A stretch of DNA of 33,544 nucleotides from Acidimicrobiia bacterium (GTDB lineage Bacteria; Actinomycetota; Acidimicrobiia; Acidimicrobiales; Bin134), in assembly GCA_022819825.1 (NCBI GenBank), contig JAJEGM010000039.1, forward strand, positions 1 to 33,544, read 5' to 3'. The notes below the pieces were generated by a model, which made no database searches, had not been told where the DNA came from, and saw nothing but the letters and a program-made list of their open reading frames with translations. A program made the translations under genes and the position numbers. Below are positions 23,185 to 32,118 of the stretch, one piece after another; positions within the stretch are counted from its first letter, which is position 1; the number at the start of each line of letters is the position of its first letter.

Positions 23185-24249
23185 TCAAGCGGTGGTGAGC
23201 AACAATTCGAGAACGCTTCGGTAGGTCTCCACCGCGGCCCTGTCCACCCGCTCTTCAGCAGTGTGGGCCAAGGTGGATTCTCCGGGCCCGAAGTTGGCCG
23301 CGGGGATGCCCCGCTCAGCGAAGAAGGCCACGTCGGTCCATCCCAGCTTGGACTTGATCTCCAGGTCGTGGTCGGCGATCAGCCGTTGCAGCACCGGGTG
23401 GCCCAACCCCGGTGGGGCGGCCGGTGCGTGCTCGGTCACCTCTAAGCCATCGTCATCGCCCAATACAGGGGCCAACATCTCTCGCAGAATGTCCTCGGCT
23501 TCAGCGGGGCTTCGATCGGGAGCGTAGCGATAGCCCAGCGTCACCTGGGCCCGATCGGGCACGACGTTTCCGGCCACGCCGCCCTCCACCGCCACCGCCT
23601 GAAGCGACTCCCGGAATTGGCAGCCGTCGATTACCGGCGTGCGGGGTTCATATGCCTCGGCCAGTTGGAGCACCGATCCAAGCCGATGGATGGCGTTGAC
23701 CCCCATCCAGGGTCGGGCGGTGTGGGCTCGAGCGCCGGCCAGCGTCACCACCGCCCGCATCGATCCCTGGCATCCGGCCTCCACCGCTCCCCCGGTGGGC
23801 TCGCCCAGCAGAGCCACGTCGGTGGCCAGCAGGTCGGGGCGGACGTCGAACAGCTCCCGCAGTCCGCTGTCGGCCACCTTCACTTCCTCGCGGGCGTAGA
23901 ACAGCCACGTCACATCCACCTCAGGCTCGGCCACCGTGGCGGCCAACTCCAGCATCACCGCCAACGCCGACTTCATGTCCGCGGCTCCGAGGCCCCACAC
24001 CACGTCGCCCTCGATGCGGGCCACCGCGTTGTCGTTGGGGGGCACGGTGTCGCTGTGGCCACCGATCAGCACCCGCTGGGGTCGGCCCAGATCGGTCCGG
24101 GCCACCACATTGTCGCCCACGCGATCCACGGTGAGGCCGGGCACCGCCCGCAGCTCCTCCTCGATGAGACTGGCGATGGCACCCTCGTTGTAGGACACCG
24201 AGGCGACATCGATCAGCTCGGCTGTTTTGGCCAGCAGATCAGCGCTCAT
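23185..24249 (-). CDS. dapE: Succinyl-diaminopimelate desuccinylase DapE
   Basis: A 354-residue M20-family zinc hydrolase that removes succinate from N-succinyl-LL-DAP in lysine and peptidoglycan-precursor synthesis. Metal and catalytic motifs are GGHSDTVPP (first His and the following Asp), WGLGAADMKSALA (bridging Asp), REEVKVADSG (catalytic Glu pair) and LGEPTGG. The C-terminal metal His is in STLAHTAEERV. RAHTARPWMGVNAIH belongs to the dimerisation lid. ATG 24249 is preferred over the in-frame TTG 24264 because GGGGCAGG lies just before it. It is 78 bases after dapD in the same direction. DapC, DapD and DapF genes are in the same run, which supports the DAP assignment over other M20 peptidases. 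Confidence 0.9.
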   Translation of the reverse strand: MSADLLAKTAELIDVASVSYNEGAIASLIEEELRAVPGLTVDRVGDNVVARTDLGRPQRVLIGGHSDTVPPNDNAVARIEGDVVWGLGAADMKSALAVMLELAATVAEPEVDVTWLFYAREEVKVADSGLRELFDVRPDLLATDVALLGEPTGGAVEAGCQGSMRAVVTLAGARAHTARPWMGVNAIHRLGSVLQLAEAYEPRTPVIDGCQFRESLQAVAVEGGVAGNVVPDRAQVTLGYRYAPDRSPAEAEDILREMLAPVLGDDDGLEVTEHAPAAPPGLGHPVLQRLIADHDLEIKSKLGWTDVAFFAERGIPAANFGPGESTLAHTAEERVDRAAVETYRSVLELLLTTA

Positions 24250-24327
24250 GGCCTGCCCCGTCAACGATTTTCGCCGTGTCGGAAGCCGCGGACCCGATGA
24301 GGAGGCCTGCCTGTGGATAACCCATGC

Positions 24328-25152
24328 CTAAGTGGCCGCGCCGTGCTCGCGCAGTACATCGTTCAGCTGGGCCTTGTCGTGGCGCTCCCCGGGCTCAAGA
24401 TGCTTGATCACCAGCACGCAGGGCATGCCGAAGGTGCCCCCGCCGAACTCCCGAGGCCGGGTGGCCGAGACCGCCACCGACCAAGCAGGAACCGAGCCGC
24501 GGCCCAACTCCTCGCCGGTGGCTGCATCGATCACCGGGATCGAGCCAGTGAGCACGCATCCTGCCCCCAGCACCACCCCGTCGCCCAGCTGGGCGCCCTC
24601 GGCCACGATGCAGCGGCTGCCCACCAGGCAGTCGTCGCCGACGACGACCGGGGCGGCCTGAGGAGGCTCCAACACCCCGCCGATGCCCACCCCGCCGGAG
24701 AGGTGGACGTTGGCCCCGATTTGGGCGCAGGAGCCGACGGTGGCCCACGTGTCGACCATCGTGTTGGCACCCACTCGTGCGCCGATGTTCACGTAGCTGG
24801 GCATCATGATCACACCCCGGTCCAAGAACGAGCCCCAGCGGGCCGATGCCCCCGGCACCACCCGAACGCCGGCAGCCTGATAGTCGGTCTTGAGGGGGAT
24901 CTTGTCGGCGTATTCGAACGGCCCCAGCTCCATGGTCTCCATCTCGGCCATGGAGAACAGCAGCAGGATGGCCTGCTTGAGCCACTGATTCACGACCACC
25001 TCGCCCTGGCCGTTCACCTCGGCCACCCGGGCCGCTCCGGTGTCCAGCAGGTTAATGGCCTCTTCCACCGCAGCCCGGGACTCGGGATCGCCGTCGGTGA
25101 TCGGCGTCCGGTCGGCCCACAGCGCCTCGATACGGGCTTGCAGATCGGTCAT
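24328..25152 (-). CDS. dapD: Tetrahydrodipicolinate N-succinyltransferase DapD
   Basis: A 274-residue trimeric left-handed beta-helix enzyme that succinylates tetrahydrodipicolinate. Signature segments are VRVVPGASARWGSFL, MMPSYVNIGARVG, TMVDTWATVGSCAQIG and NVHLSGGVGIGGVLEP. Hexapeptide repeats such as VGDDCLVGSRCIVAEGAQLG follow. The sequence and exact length match the E. coli-type DapD, rather than the ~315-residue DapD known from Mycobacterium. ATG 25152 is chosen: it lies nine bases after the aminotransferase stop with GAGGAA upstream. An in-frame start further up would overlap that gene. Confidence 0.93.
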   Translation of the reverse strand: MTDLQARIEALWADRTPITDGDPESRAAVEEAINLLDTGAARVAEVNGQGEVVVNQWLKQAILLLFSMAEMETMELGPFEYADKIPLKTDYQAAGVRVVPGASARWGSFLDRGVIMMPSYVNIGARVGANTMVDTWATVGSCAQIGANVHLSGGVGIGGVLEPPQAAPVVVGDDCLVGSRCIVAEGAQLGDGVVLGAGCVLTGSIPVIDAATGEELGRGSVPAWSVAVSATRPREFGGGTFGMPCVLVIKHLEPGERHDKAQLNDVLREHGAAT

Positions 25153-25160
25153 CTCAGTGC

Positions 25161-26303
25161 TCACTTCCTCACGGTATCGCCGCACCGGGCGGCCACTCGC
25201 TGTTCAAGCAGGTCGATTTGGGCATCAGGGGCCACCGCGGCCACTCGGGCGTAGGCAGCCCCCTGAGGCCCGTAGAACTCGCCGGGGCTGATCAGCGCGC
25301 CCAGCTCCTCGGCCACCCGGCGGGACAGCGACCAGCCGTCGCCGTCGGGCGACGCCGCCCACAAGTACAGACCGCCGCCGGGCAGGCTCACATCGGAGGC
25401 GTAGGGCACCAGCAGCTCACGGAGGCGGGCCAGCCGGGAGCGGTAGACGTCCCGCTGGGCGTCTACGTGGCGGTCGTCGCCGAATGCCGCCACTGCGGCG
25501 GCCTGCACCGGGCCGGGGACCATCATCCCAGCGTGCTTGCGGACCTCCGACAGGTAGCTCACCAGATCGGGATCGCCGGCGTAGAAGCCAGCCCGCATTC
25601 CGGCCAGGTTCGACCGCTTGGACAGCGAGTGCACCGCCACCACCCCGTCGGATCCCGTGCTGAGGACGCTGGCCTCGGCGGTTCGGGCGGCCTCGTCCCA
25701 AATGAATTCGATGTAGCACTCGTCGCTGAACACCGGTACGCCGTGATGGCGGCCCCACTCCACCGCGGCGACGAGATCGTCGATGGCGCCGGTGGGGTTG
25801 CCCGGCGAGTTCACCCACAAACACAGCGAGCGGGCGATGTCATCGGGCGCCACCGTGTTGAGATCGATGCACCACTGGTGGTCGAGCGGCACGGGGACCG
25901 CCCGGCAGCCGGCCAGCGCAGCTCCCATGGCGTAAGTGGGGTAGGAGACCGCCGGGTACAAAACGGTGTCGCGACTGGGATCGCGCAACCGCAGGTAGTG
26001 GGGCACCGAGGCCACCAGCTCCTTGGTGCCCACGCAGGCCGCCACCGCAGCACCGGCGGCGTCGATGCCGAACCGTCGGGCCAGCCAGCTCAGCGCGGCC
26101 TCCCGGTAGGCAGGCGACCCTACCGACAGCGGATAGCCCCGCTCGCTGTCGGAGGCCGAGAGCGCAGCCACCACTTCCGCCGGGGGCGGATCGGAAGGTG
26201 CGCCCACCGACAAGTTGACGCAGCCGCCGTCGAAGCCGTCAGCCACCGCTCGCAACTCATCGAGACGGTCGTAGGGGTATGGCGGGGGAACGAAACCGTC
26301 CAC
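25161..26303 (-). CDS. dapC: N-succinyl-LL-DAP aminotransferase (DapC-type)
   Basis: A 380-residue class I/II PLP aminotransferase. Landmarks are NLSVGAPSDPP, ACVGTKELVASVPHYL, YPAVSYPTYAMG, WVNSPGNPTG, FSDECYIEF (cofactor Asp and Tyr), SLSKRSNLAGMRAGF with the Schiff-base Lys, and the C-terminal Arg in YARVAAVA. Placement between dapF and dapD indicates the succinyl-DAP step; relatives act on other amino acids, so the call rests partly on context. The start is taken as GTG 26303, which overlaps the hflX stop (TAGTG). This gives VDGFVPPPYPYDRL, typical of the family N terminus. GTG 26318 is an alternative. Confidence 0.85.
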   Translation of the reverse strand: MDGFVPPPYPYDRLDELRAVADGFDGGCVNLSVGAPSDPPPAEVVAALSASDSERGYPLSVGSPAYREAALSWLARRFGIDAAGAAVAACVGTKELVASVPHYLRLRDPSRDTVLYPAVSYPTYAMGAALAGCRAVPVPLDHQWCIDLNTVAPDDIARSLCLWVNSPGNPTGAIDDLVAAVEWGRHHGVPVFSDECYIEFIWDEAARTAEASVLSTGSDGVVAVHSLSKRSNLAGMRAGFYAGDPDLVSYLSEVRKHAGMMVPGPVQAAAVAAFGDDRHVDAQRDVYRSRLARLRELLVPYASDVSLPGGGLYLWAASPDGDGWSLSRRVAEELGALISPGEFYGPQGAAYARVAAVAPDAQIDLLEQRVAARCGDTVRK

Positions 26304-27613
26304 TACCCCACCACCCACTCCGAGAGCCGGGCCGCCGACGCCTCATCGAGGCGGGCCTGGATCCGGTAGCCGTCGTCTTCGTTCTCAGTGGTCAGCACAT
26401 GGCCGGCCCGCTGAACCGCAGCCAGCACCTCGCCTCGGGCGTAGGGCACCACCAGCTCCACGATGAGTCCGCTGGAGCGCAGCTCATCGGCCATCGCGGC
26501 CAGCAGCTTGTCGGTCCCCTCGCCGGTGGCAGCCGAGACCACGATGGCGTCCTTGTCGGCGCCCAGCGGAATGTCCCGTCCGGCCAGCAGATCGCACTTG
26601 TTGTACACCAGCAGCTCGGGAACCGCACCCGCGCCGATCTCCCGCAGCACTTGGCGCACGGCGGCAATGTGGACATCGGGGTCGGGGCCGGAGGCGTCCA
26701 CTACGTGCAGCAGCAGATCTGCCTCAGCAACGACATTGAGCGTGGAGCGGAACGCCTCCACCAGCTGGTGGGGCAGCTTTTGGATGAATCCGACGGTGTC
26801 GGTGAGCAGCACCCGCTCTCCGCCCGGTAGCTCGAGTCGGCGGGTGGCGGCGTCGAGGGTGGCGAACAGCCGGTTTTGCACCAGCACCTCGGAGTCGGTG
26901 AGCAAGTTGAGCAGCCGGGACTTGCCCGCGTTGGTGTATCCCACGATGGCCACCGTGCTCTGGGCCGAGCGGCGGCGGCTGCGGCTCTGCACGCTGCGGT
27001 TCTTGGCGATGTCGCGGAGTTGGGCCTCCAGCTTGTGGATGCGCCGCTGGATGCGCCGTCGGTCCACCTCCAGCTGGGTTTCGCCCGGTCCCCTGGTGCC
27101 GATCCCACCGGCCTGCTGGCTGAATGCCCGACCCCGGCGCAGGCGGGGCAGCCGGTAGCGGAGCTGAGCCAGCTCCACTTGAGCCTTTCCCTCTTGGCTG
27201 CTGGCGTTCTGGGCGAAGATGTCGAGGATCACCGCGGTGCGGTCGATGGCGGTGCGGCCGAGGATCTTCTCCAGGTTGAACTGCTGGGCCGGGCTCAACT
27301 CATCGTCGAACACCACGGTGTCGGCGTCCGCCTCTTCGCACACTTCGAGGATCTCGTCAACCTTGCCTTTGCCGATGTAGGTGGACGGATCGGGGGCGCG
27401 GCGGCGCTGGACCAGGCGACCCATCTCGTCGGCCCCGGCGGTGTCGATGAGCTGGGCCAATTCGTCGAGTGCTGCATCGGTGCGGGCCGGGTCGGCACCG
27501 TCGAGGGTGACGCCCACCAGCACGATCTTCTCTCGGAAGGTCCGCTCGATGAACGCTCCCGACTCCCCACCGTGGGTGCCGAATCCGCCCCGGTGGGTCT
27601 CGCTGTCAGCCAT
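26303..27613 (-). CDS. hflX: Ribosome-associated GTPase HflX
   Basis: A 436-residue GTPase that binds 50S or 70S ribosomes and can split stalled ribosomes. The HflX N-terminal domain is followed by the diagnostic GGIGTRGPGETQLEVDRRRI. The G domain has GYTNAGKS (G1), DTVGFIQKLP (G3), NKCDL (G4) and a SAATGEG G5 region. The segment RSVQSRSRRRSAQ before G1 is basic. ATG 27613 overlaps the dapF stop by eight bases, and an in-frame TTG lies six bases earlier. It sits in the conserved miaA-dapF-hflX run and is translationally coupled to both neighbours. Confidence 0.94.
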   Translation of the reverse strand: MADSETHRGGFGTHGGESGAFIERTFREKIVLVGVTLDGADPARTDAALDELAQLIDTAGADEMGRLVQRRRAPDPSTYIGKGKVDEILEVCEEADADTVVFDDELSPAQQFNLEKILGRTAIDRTAVILDIFAQNASSQEGKAQVELAQLRYRLPRLRRGRAFSQQAGGIGTRGPGETQLEVDRRRIQRRIHKLEAQLRDIAKNRSVQSRSRRRSAQSTVAIVGYTNAGKSRLLNLLTDSEVLVQNRLFATLDAATRRLELPGGERVLLTDTVGFIQKLPHQLVEAFRSTLNVVAEADLLLHVVDASGPDPDVHIAAVRQVLREIGAGAVPELLVYNKCDLLAGRDIPLGADKDAIVVSAATGEGTDKLLAAMADELRSSGLIVELVVPYARGEVLAAVQRAGHVLTTENEDDGYRIQARLDEASAARLSEWVVG

Positions 27614-28409
27614 ATTCAACCGCCGCGATGAAAGCCGCGGGCCCGATCAGAACCGCGGTTTCGCCCAGCTCCACCGTCACGTCGCCGCCGGGCATAGACA
27701 CCTGGACAACCGTACCGGTCAAACCCCAGCGGTGAGCCGCATGAGCGGCAGCGCATGCTCCGGTCCCGCAGGCCTCGGTCACCCCGACCCCTCGTTCCCA
27801 CACTCGCATCTCGATTCCCCCGGCGGTGGCACCGATGAACTCCACATTGATCCCCCCCGCCAGGCGGGAGAGCTCAGACCCGTTCCTGGCCACGTCGATC
27901 TGGTGCACGTCGTGGACCGCCACCACCAGATGGGGATTGCCCACGTCTGCGGAGGAGAAGTGATCGGCGAAGCCGTGGTTGCGGAGGTATTGGACGACCT
28001 CGCCTTCTTCCAGATCGGGGCCTGGGCCGATCGGCCCCATGTCGACTCGAACCTGGACCACGGTGGGATCTTCGGTGGGTTCAACGCTCACGGCTCGAAT
28101 CCCGGCATCGGTGCCTATGGACAGATCACGGTTGGAGCCGAGGGCGTCTTGCCTGACAACCGCCTGGGCCAAGCAGCGGATGCCGTTGCCGCTCATCTCG
28201 GCCCGGGTCCCATCGGCGTTGAACAGCACCATGGTTGCATCGGTGCCCGCACCTGCATCGCCGGGCAGGCCGAAGATGAGCCCGTCGGCCCCCACGCCGC
28301 GGGTGCGGTGGCATGCGGCCTTGGCCGTCGCGGGGGCGTCGTCGGGCAGCGCGTCGGCCAACGCGATCAGGAAGTCATTTCCCAAGCCGTGGTGCTTGGC
28401 CAGCTGCAT
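27606..28409 (-). CDS. dapF: Diaminopimelate epimerase DapF
   Basis: A 267-residue cofactor-independent epimerase that converts LL-DAP to meso-DAP for lysine and peptidoglycan. Both catalytic cysteines are visible: SGNGIRC in the first half and EACGTGACA in the second. MQLAKHHGLGNDFL is the usual N terminus and fixes the start at ATG 28409; the 22 codons upstream are not family-like. VGNPHLVVAV and GGINVEFIG are further landmarks. It overlaps hflX by eight bases and follows miaA by 49 bases. Confidence 0.95.
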   Translation of the reverse strand: MQLAKHHGLGNDFLIALADALPDDAPATAKAACHRTRGVGADGLIFGLPGDAGAGTDATMVLFNADGTRAEMSGNGIRCLAQAVVRQDALGSNRDLSIGTDAGIRAVSVEPTEDPTVVQVRVDMGPIGPGPDLEEGEVVQYLRNHGFADHFSSADVGNPHLVVAVHDVHQIDVARNGSELSRLAGGINVEFIGATAGGIEMRVWERGVGVTEACGTGACAAAHAAHRWGLTGTVVQVSMPGGDVTVELGETAVLIGPAAFIAAVEYG

Positions 28410-28458
28410 CGTTCCAGTCTGACAAGTTCTGGGCCCTGCACCGCGCACCATTTCGACC

Positions 28459-29442
28459 TCAGCTCGGGGATCCATGCTCTGTCAGAACCGAGAGCGCCTC
28501 GTCGGCCAGCGCCTCGGCATCTTCGTCGGCGTTTAGCCAAACGACGCGCGGGTCGCGTCGAAACCAGCGCTCTTGGCGGCGGGCGAATTTCCGGGTGCGG
28601 GCAACGGCGAGGGCCACTGCCTCGTCCAACGACATCTCGCCGTTGACATGCCCTAGGAGCTCCCTATAGCCCAGGGCCTGCGACGCGGTGCGCGACAGCG
28701 GCGGCCGTCGGTTCGCCAGCGCCTCGACTTCGCCCAAAAACCCGGCCTCCATCTGCTGGTGGTAGCGCTGCTCGACGCGGCGGTCGATCTCGGCCCTCGA
28801 TAGCGACAGACCGATCTGGGCAATGTCACAGGGCGGATACTGGCCCAGGCCCGGCCCATAGGAGGAGAACGGGCGGCCGCTTCCCAGCGTCACCTCCAGT
28901 GCCCGCATGATCCTCCGGCGGTTGGTGGGCTCCATGCGGGAGGCGGCCAAAGGGTCGAGTTCGGCCAAGCGGCGGTGAAGGGCTTCGGTGTCGGGCTCAC
29001 TCTCCAAAGAGGCCGCCGTCTCGGGATAGCGGCCGGGAATCTCCAGTTCGTCGATCACCGCCCGGTGGTAGAGCCCGGTGCCCCCCACCAGCACCGCAGT
29101 CCGGCATCGGTCGGCGATGTCGGCCCGGGCCTTGCTGGCTGCGGCTTGGAACCTCGTCAGGGAGTAGTCCTCGGACGGGTCGGCCACATCGATCAAGTGG
29201 TGGGGCACCTCGGCTTGCACCGCGGCGGAAGGCTTGTCGGTGCCGATGTCCATTTCCCGATACACCTGCATGGAGTCCACCGAGATGATCTCGGCATCTC
29301 GAAGACGGCGGGCGATGGCCACCCCCACGGCCGACTTGCCGGTAGCGGTGACTCCGACGACAGCCAGCGCGCCTGGCGCGCCACTAGCACCGGAAGGCGG
29401 AAAACTGCTCAGAGCGCTGCCACCGGAATTCGGGTGCGCCAC
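28459..29442 (-). CDS. miaA: tRNA dimethylallyltransferase MiaA
   Basis: A 327-residue enzyme that prenylates A37 of tRNAs reading UNN codons, the step before MiaB. The P-loop is GVTATGKSAVG, followed by SVDSMQVYREMDIGTDKP, PHHLIDV, VGGTGLY and the basic KFARRQERWFRRD near the C terminus, all MiaA hallmarks. It starts at GTG 29442, overlapping the end of miaB by 34 bases; no later start fits before the P-loop. The first ~25 residues are low-complexity and probably disordered. Confidence 0.94.
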   Translation of the reverse strand: MAHPNSGGSALSSFPPSGASGAPGALAVVGVTATGKSAVGVAIARRLRDAEIISVDSMQVYREMDIGTDKPSAAVQAEVPHHLIDVADPSEDYSLTRFQAAASKARADIADRCRTAVLVGGTGLYHRAVIDELEIPGRYPETAASLESEPDTEALHRRLAELDPLAASRMEPTNRRRIMRALEVTLGSGRPFSSYGPGLGQYPPCDIAQIGLSLSRAEIDRRVEQRYHQQMEAGFLGEVEALANRRPPLSRTASQALGYRELLGHVNGEMSLDEAVALAVARTRKFARRQERWFRRDPRVVWLNADEDAEALADEALSVLTEHGSPS

Positions 29443-30821
29443 CGGGGCGGAGCGGTCACCTCGGCCAGCTCTCCCCGCAGGTGGTGGGCCCCGGCCTCGG
29501 TCACGTTCACGGCGGCGAAGGTGCCCGGCTTCAGCTTCTGGAGTGAGGGGAAGTGGACTAGGCGGTTCTGGCGGGTCCGGCCAGTGAGAACACTGGGGTC
29601 TTTCTTCGACGGCCCCTCCACCACTACCTCTTCGCGACGGCCGATGCGGGCCTGGTTGCCTCGGCGGCTGGAGCGGTCCACCACCGCCCGGAGCCGCTCG
29701 AAGCGGTCCCGCACCTCTTCGGGGTCGCAGAACTGGTCGGCCATCTCGGCGGCCTCGGTGCCCGGCCGGGGCGAGAACACGAAGGTGAACGCCGAGTCGT
29801 ACTCCGCCTCGGCGGCCACCAGCAGCGTCTGCTCGAAGTCGTCCTCGGTCTCGCCGGGAAAACCCACGATGATGTCAGTGGACACGGCCAAATCGTCCAC
29901 CGCCTCCCGGGCGGCCCGCAGCCGCTCCAGATAGCGCTCGGCGGTGTAGCCCCGGTGCATGGCCGCCAGCACGCGGTTGCTACCCGATTGCAGGGGCAGG
30001 TGCAGGTGCTCGCACACCGAGGGAACCTCGGCCATGGCCTCAATAGTCTCGGGCCGCAAATCCTTGGGATGGGGGCTGGTGAATCGGATCCGCTCGATGC
30101 CCTCCACCGCGCCCACCGCCCGGAGCAAATCGGCGAACAGCGGGCGAAGCGATACCCGTTCTCCGGCCTGGCGGCGGTCCCGCTGGAGATCGCGGCCGTA
30201 GGAATTCACGTTCTGGCCCAACAGCGTGATCTCGGTGACCCCGCTGGCCACCAGATCGGCGGCTTCGGCCACCAAGAGCTCCAGCGGGCGACTGATCTCC
30301 GCCCCCCGCACCGCAGGCACGATGCAGAAGGCGCACGAGTTGTCGCAGCCCACCTGAATGGTCATCCACGCCGCGTAGGGGGCGTCGCGGCGCACCGGCA
30401 GTGCGGACGGGAAGCTGTCGCGGTCGTCGTCTGCGGCCTCTTCGAGGATCTCCACGATGGGCCCGTCGGCGGCGGCGCCGATCAGATCGGCGGCCCGATG
30501 CACGTTGTGGGTGCCGAACACCACGTCCACGTGATCGGCTCTCTCCTGGATCAGCTCCCGGTCCTTTTGCGCCAGACAGCCCGCCACCGCAATCTGAATG
30601 TCGGGGCGGGCCTGCTTGAGCCGCTTGAGGTGACCGAGCTGGCCGTAGAGCTTGTTGTCGGCGTTCTCGCGGATGCAGCAGGTGTTGAGCACGATGACGT
30701 CGGCCGACTCCATGGCGTCGGCCGATGTCATCCCGTCGGCTTCCAGCAGCCCGGCGATGCGCTCGGTGTCGTGCTCGTTCATCTGGCACCCGTAGGTGCG
30801 GATGAAATAGCTGCGGCTCAC
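29409..30821 (-). CDS. miaB: tRNA methylthiotransferase MiaB
   Basis: A 470-residue radical-SAM enzyme that adds a methylthio group to i6A37 of tRNA, using two iron-sulfur clusters. N-terminal UPF0004 cysteines are in RTYGCQMNEHD, LNTCCIREN and AVAGCLAQ. The radical-SAM CxxxCxxC is in GCDNSCAFCIVP. HLPLQSGSNRVLAAMHRGY is another MiaB hallmark, and the C-terminal ~65 residues form a TRAM RNA-binding domain. The start is GTG 30821, with a TANNNT box six bases before it and no ribosome site, which suggests a leaderless start of its own. It overlaps miaA, so the two tRNA37-modifying enzymes are coupled. Confidence 0.95.
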   Translation of the reverse strand: MSRSYFIRTYGCQMNEHDTERIAGLLEADGMTSADAMESADVIVLNTCCIRENADNKLYGQLGHLKRLKQARPDIQIAVAGCLAQKDRELIQERADHVDVVFGTHNVHRAADLIGAAADGPIVEILEEAADDDRDSFPSALPVRRDAPYAAWMTIQVGCDNSCAFCIVPAVRGAEISRPLELLVAEAADLVASGVTEITLLGQNVNSYGRDLQRDRRQAGERVSLRPLFADLLRAVGAVEGIERIRFTSPHPKDLRPETIEAMAEVPSVCEHLHLPLQSGSNRVLAAMHRGYTAERYLERLRAAREAVDDLAVSTDIIVGFPGETEDDFEQTLLVAAEAEYDSAFTFVFSPRPGTEAAEMADQFCDPEEVRDRFERLRAVVDRSSRRGNQARIGRREEVVVEGPSKKDPSVLTGRTRQNRLVHFPSLQKLKPGTFAAVNVTEAGAHHLRGELAEVTAPPRWRTRIPVAAL

Positions 30822-30827
30822 CCCGTC

Positions 30828-30833
30828 AGGCTA
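30828..30833 (-). promoter_or_regulatory. -10 box for a leaderless miaB transcript
   Basis: TAGCCT on the minus strand ends six bases before GTG 30821. It could give miaB a promoter separate from recA. No -35 is recognised. Confidence 0.4.
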
Positions 30834-30897
30834 CCTGTCGGCTGCCGGCAGTCTCCTAGCCGGTTTTGCCAGCATCCCTGCCGGATTCGCCTGTGCC

Positions 30898-31929
30898 CTA
30901 GCCGGTTTGGGCCGCGGCGTCCTCGGCAACCTCGGCGTCTTCCTCGGCTGGGGGGTTCACCGCCTTCCACACCCGCTCGGTGATCTCCACCATGATCTCG
31001 GGGTGCTCGCCTAGAAACGCCTTGGCCTTGTCCCGGCCCTGGCCGAGGTGTTCGCCCTCGTAGGTGAACCAGGCCCCGGACTTGTCGATGATGTCCAAGT
31101 CGACACCCACATCGAGCAGCGAGCCTTCCCGGCTGATGCCCTTGGAGTACATGATGTCGAACTCGGCCTGCCGGAACGGCGGGGCCACCTTGTTCTTGAC
31201 CACCTTAACCCGGGTGCGGTTGCCCACCACATCAACCCCCTGCTTGAGGGACTCGATGCGGCGGATGTCGAGGCGGACCGACGAGTAGAACTTCAGCGCC
31301 CGGCCACCCGGCGTGGTCTCGGGAGAGCCGAACATCACGCCGATCTTCTCCCGCAGCTGGTTGATGAAGATGCACACAGTCTTGGACTTGTTCAAGTTGG
31401 CAGTGAGCTTGCGCAGCGCCTGCGACATGAGGCGGGCTTGCAGGCCCACGTGGGTGTCGCCCATGTCCCCCTCGATCTCGGCCCGGGGGGTGAGGGCGGC
31501 CACCGAGTCGATGACGATCACGTCGAGCGCGCTCGAGCGGATCAGCATGTCGGCGATCTCCAGGGCCTGCTCGCCGGTGTCGGGCTGCGAGATCAACAGC
31601 TCGTCCACGTCCACGCCAATGGCCTTGGCGTAGATCGGGTCGAGGGCGTGCTCGGCGTCGACGAACGCGCAGATCCCCCCGTTCCGCTGGGCCTCGGCCA
31701 CGGCATGCAGCGCCAAGGTGGTCTTGCCCGAGGACTCCGGGCCGTAGATCTCTACCACCCGGCCCCGGGGGAGCCCCCCGACGCCCAGCGCCAGATCAAG
31801 GGCCAGCGCCCCGGTGGGGATGGTCTCGATGGCCATTGTGCCCTTCTCGCCCATCTTCATAACGGCGCCTTGGCCGAATTGCTTCTCGATTTGGCCGAGG
31901 GCCATCTCTAGTGCCTTGTCTCGCTCCAC
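30898..31929 (-). CDS. recA: Recombinase RecA
   Basis: A 343-residue DNA strand-exchange ATPase, also co-protease for LexA. Walker A is GPESSGKT (63-70), Walker B is [10 protein letters not shown], loop L1 is [12 protein letters not shown], and the L2 region is [19 protein letters not shown]. The C terminus ends in an acidic, Ala-rich tail, as usual. GTG 31929 has a perfect AAGGAGG ribosome site. A promoter with -35 TTGTCA and -10 TACGCT lies about 110 bases upstream, with an inverted repeat at its start point. recX, often the next gene in actinobacteria, is missing; miaB follows after 76 bases. Confidence 0.97.
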   Translation of the reverse strand: MERDKALEMALGQIEKQFGQGAVMKMGEKGTMAIETIPTGALALDLALGVGGLPRGRVVEIYGPESSGKTTLALHAVAEAQRNGGICAFVDAEHALDPIYAKAIGVDVDELLISQPDTGEQALEIADMLIRSSALDVIVIDSVAALTPRAEIEGDMGDTHVGLQARLMSQALRKLTANLNKSKTVCIFINQLREKIGVMFGSPETTPGGRALKFYSSVRLDIRRIESLKQGVDVVGNRTRVKVVKNKVAPPFRQAEFDIMYSKGISREGSLLDVGVDLDIIDKSGAWFTYEGEHLGQGRDKAKAFLGEHPEIMVEITERVWKAVNPPAEEDAEVAEDAAAQTG

Positions 31930-32019
31930 ATCTCCTCCTTCAGGTCGTGGTATCGCGGCTGCGAGTTAATCGGGGGAATGTCGAGGCACACTCTAAAGAC
32001 GACCAGTGACAGTTTGTCC

Positions 32020-32063
32020 CCAGTTACTGACATGAGCGTAGTTACAGGGGCTGAATTTGACAA
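32020..32063 (-). promoter_or_regulatory. recA promoter with possible operator at the start point
   Basis: On the minus strand TTGTCA (32063-32058), a 17-base spacer and TACGCT (32040-32035) form a good sigma-70-type promoter. The predicted start falls in or just before CAGTAACTG, a 4+1+4 inverted repeat (32029-32021). A related site, CTGTCACTG (32012-32004), lies 17 bases further downstream. Their placement suggests repressor sites. Confidence 0.5.
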
Positions 32064-32106
32064 GCATCTCGCCCACCCCACCTGCCTGGTTCTCCTTCTA
32101 ATCCGA

Positions 32107-32112
32107 TACGGT
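32107..32112 (+). promoter_or_regulatory. Possible -10 box for a leaderless msrB transcript
   Basis: TACGGT (TANNNT) ends six bases before ATG 32119. GGTGAG overlaps it and could alternatively serve as a weak ribosome site. Confidence 0.35.
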
Positions 32113-32118
32113 GAGCAC

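Noticed and set aside
24312..24320. TGTGGATAA, a perfect DnaA box, between dapE and dapD
   Set aside because: It is a single copy. A 9-mer on either strand is expected about 0.25 times in a window this size. No cluster, AT-rich region or dnaA/dnaN gene is nearby.
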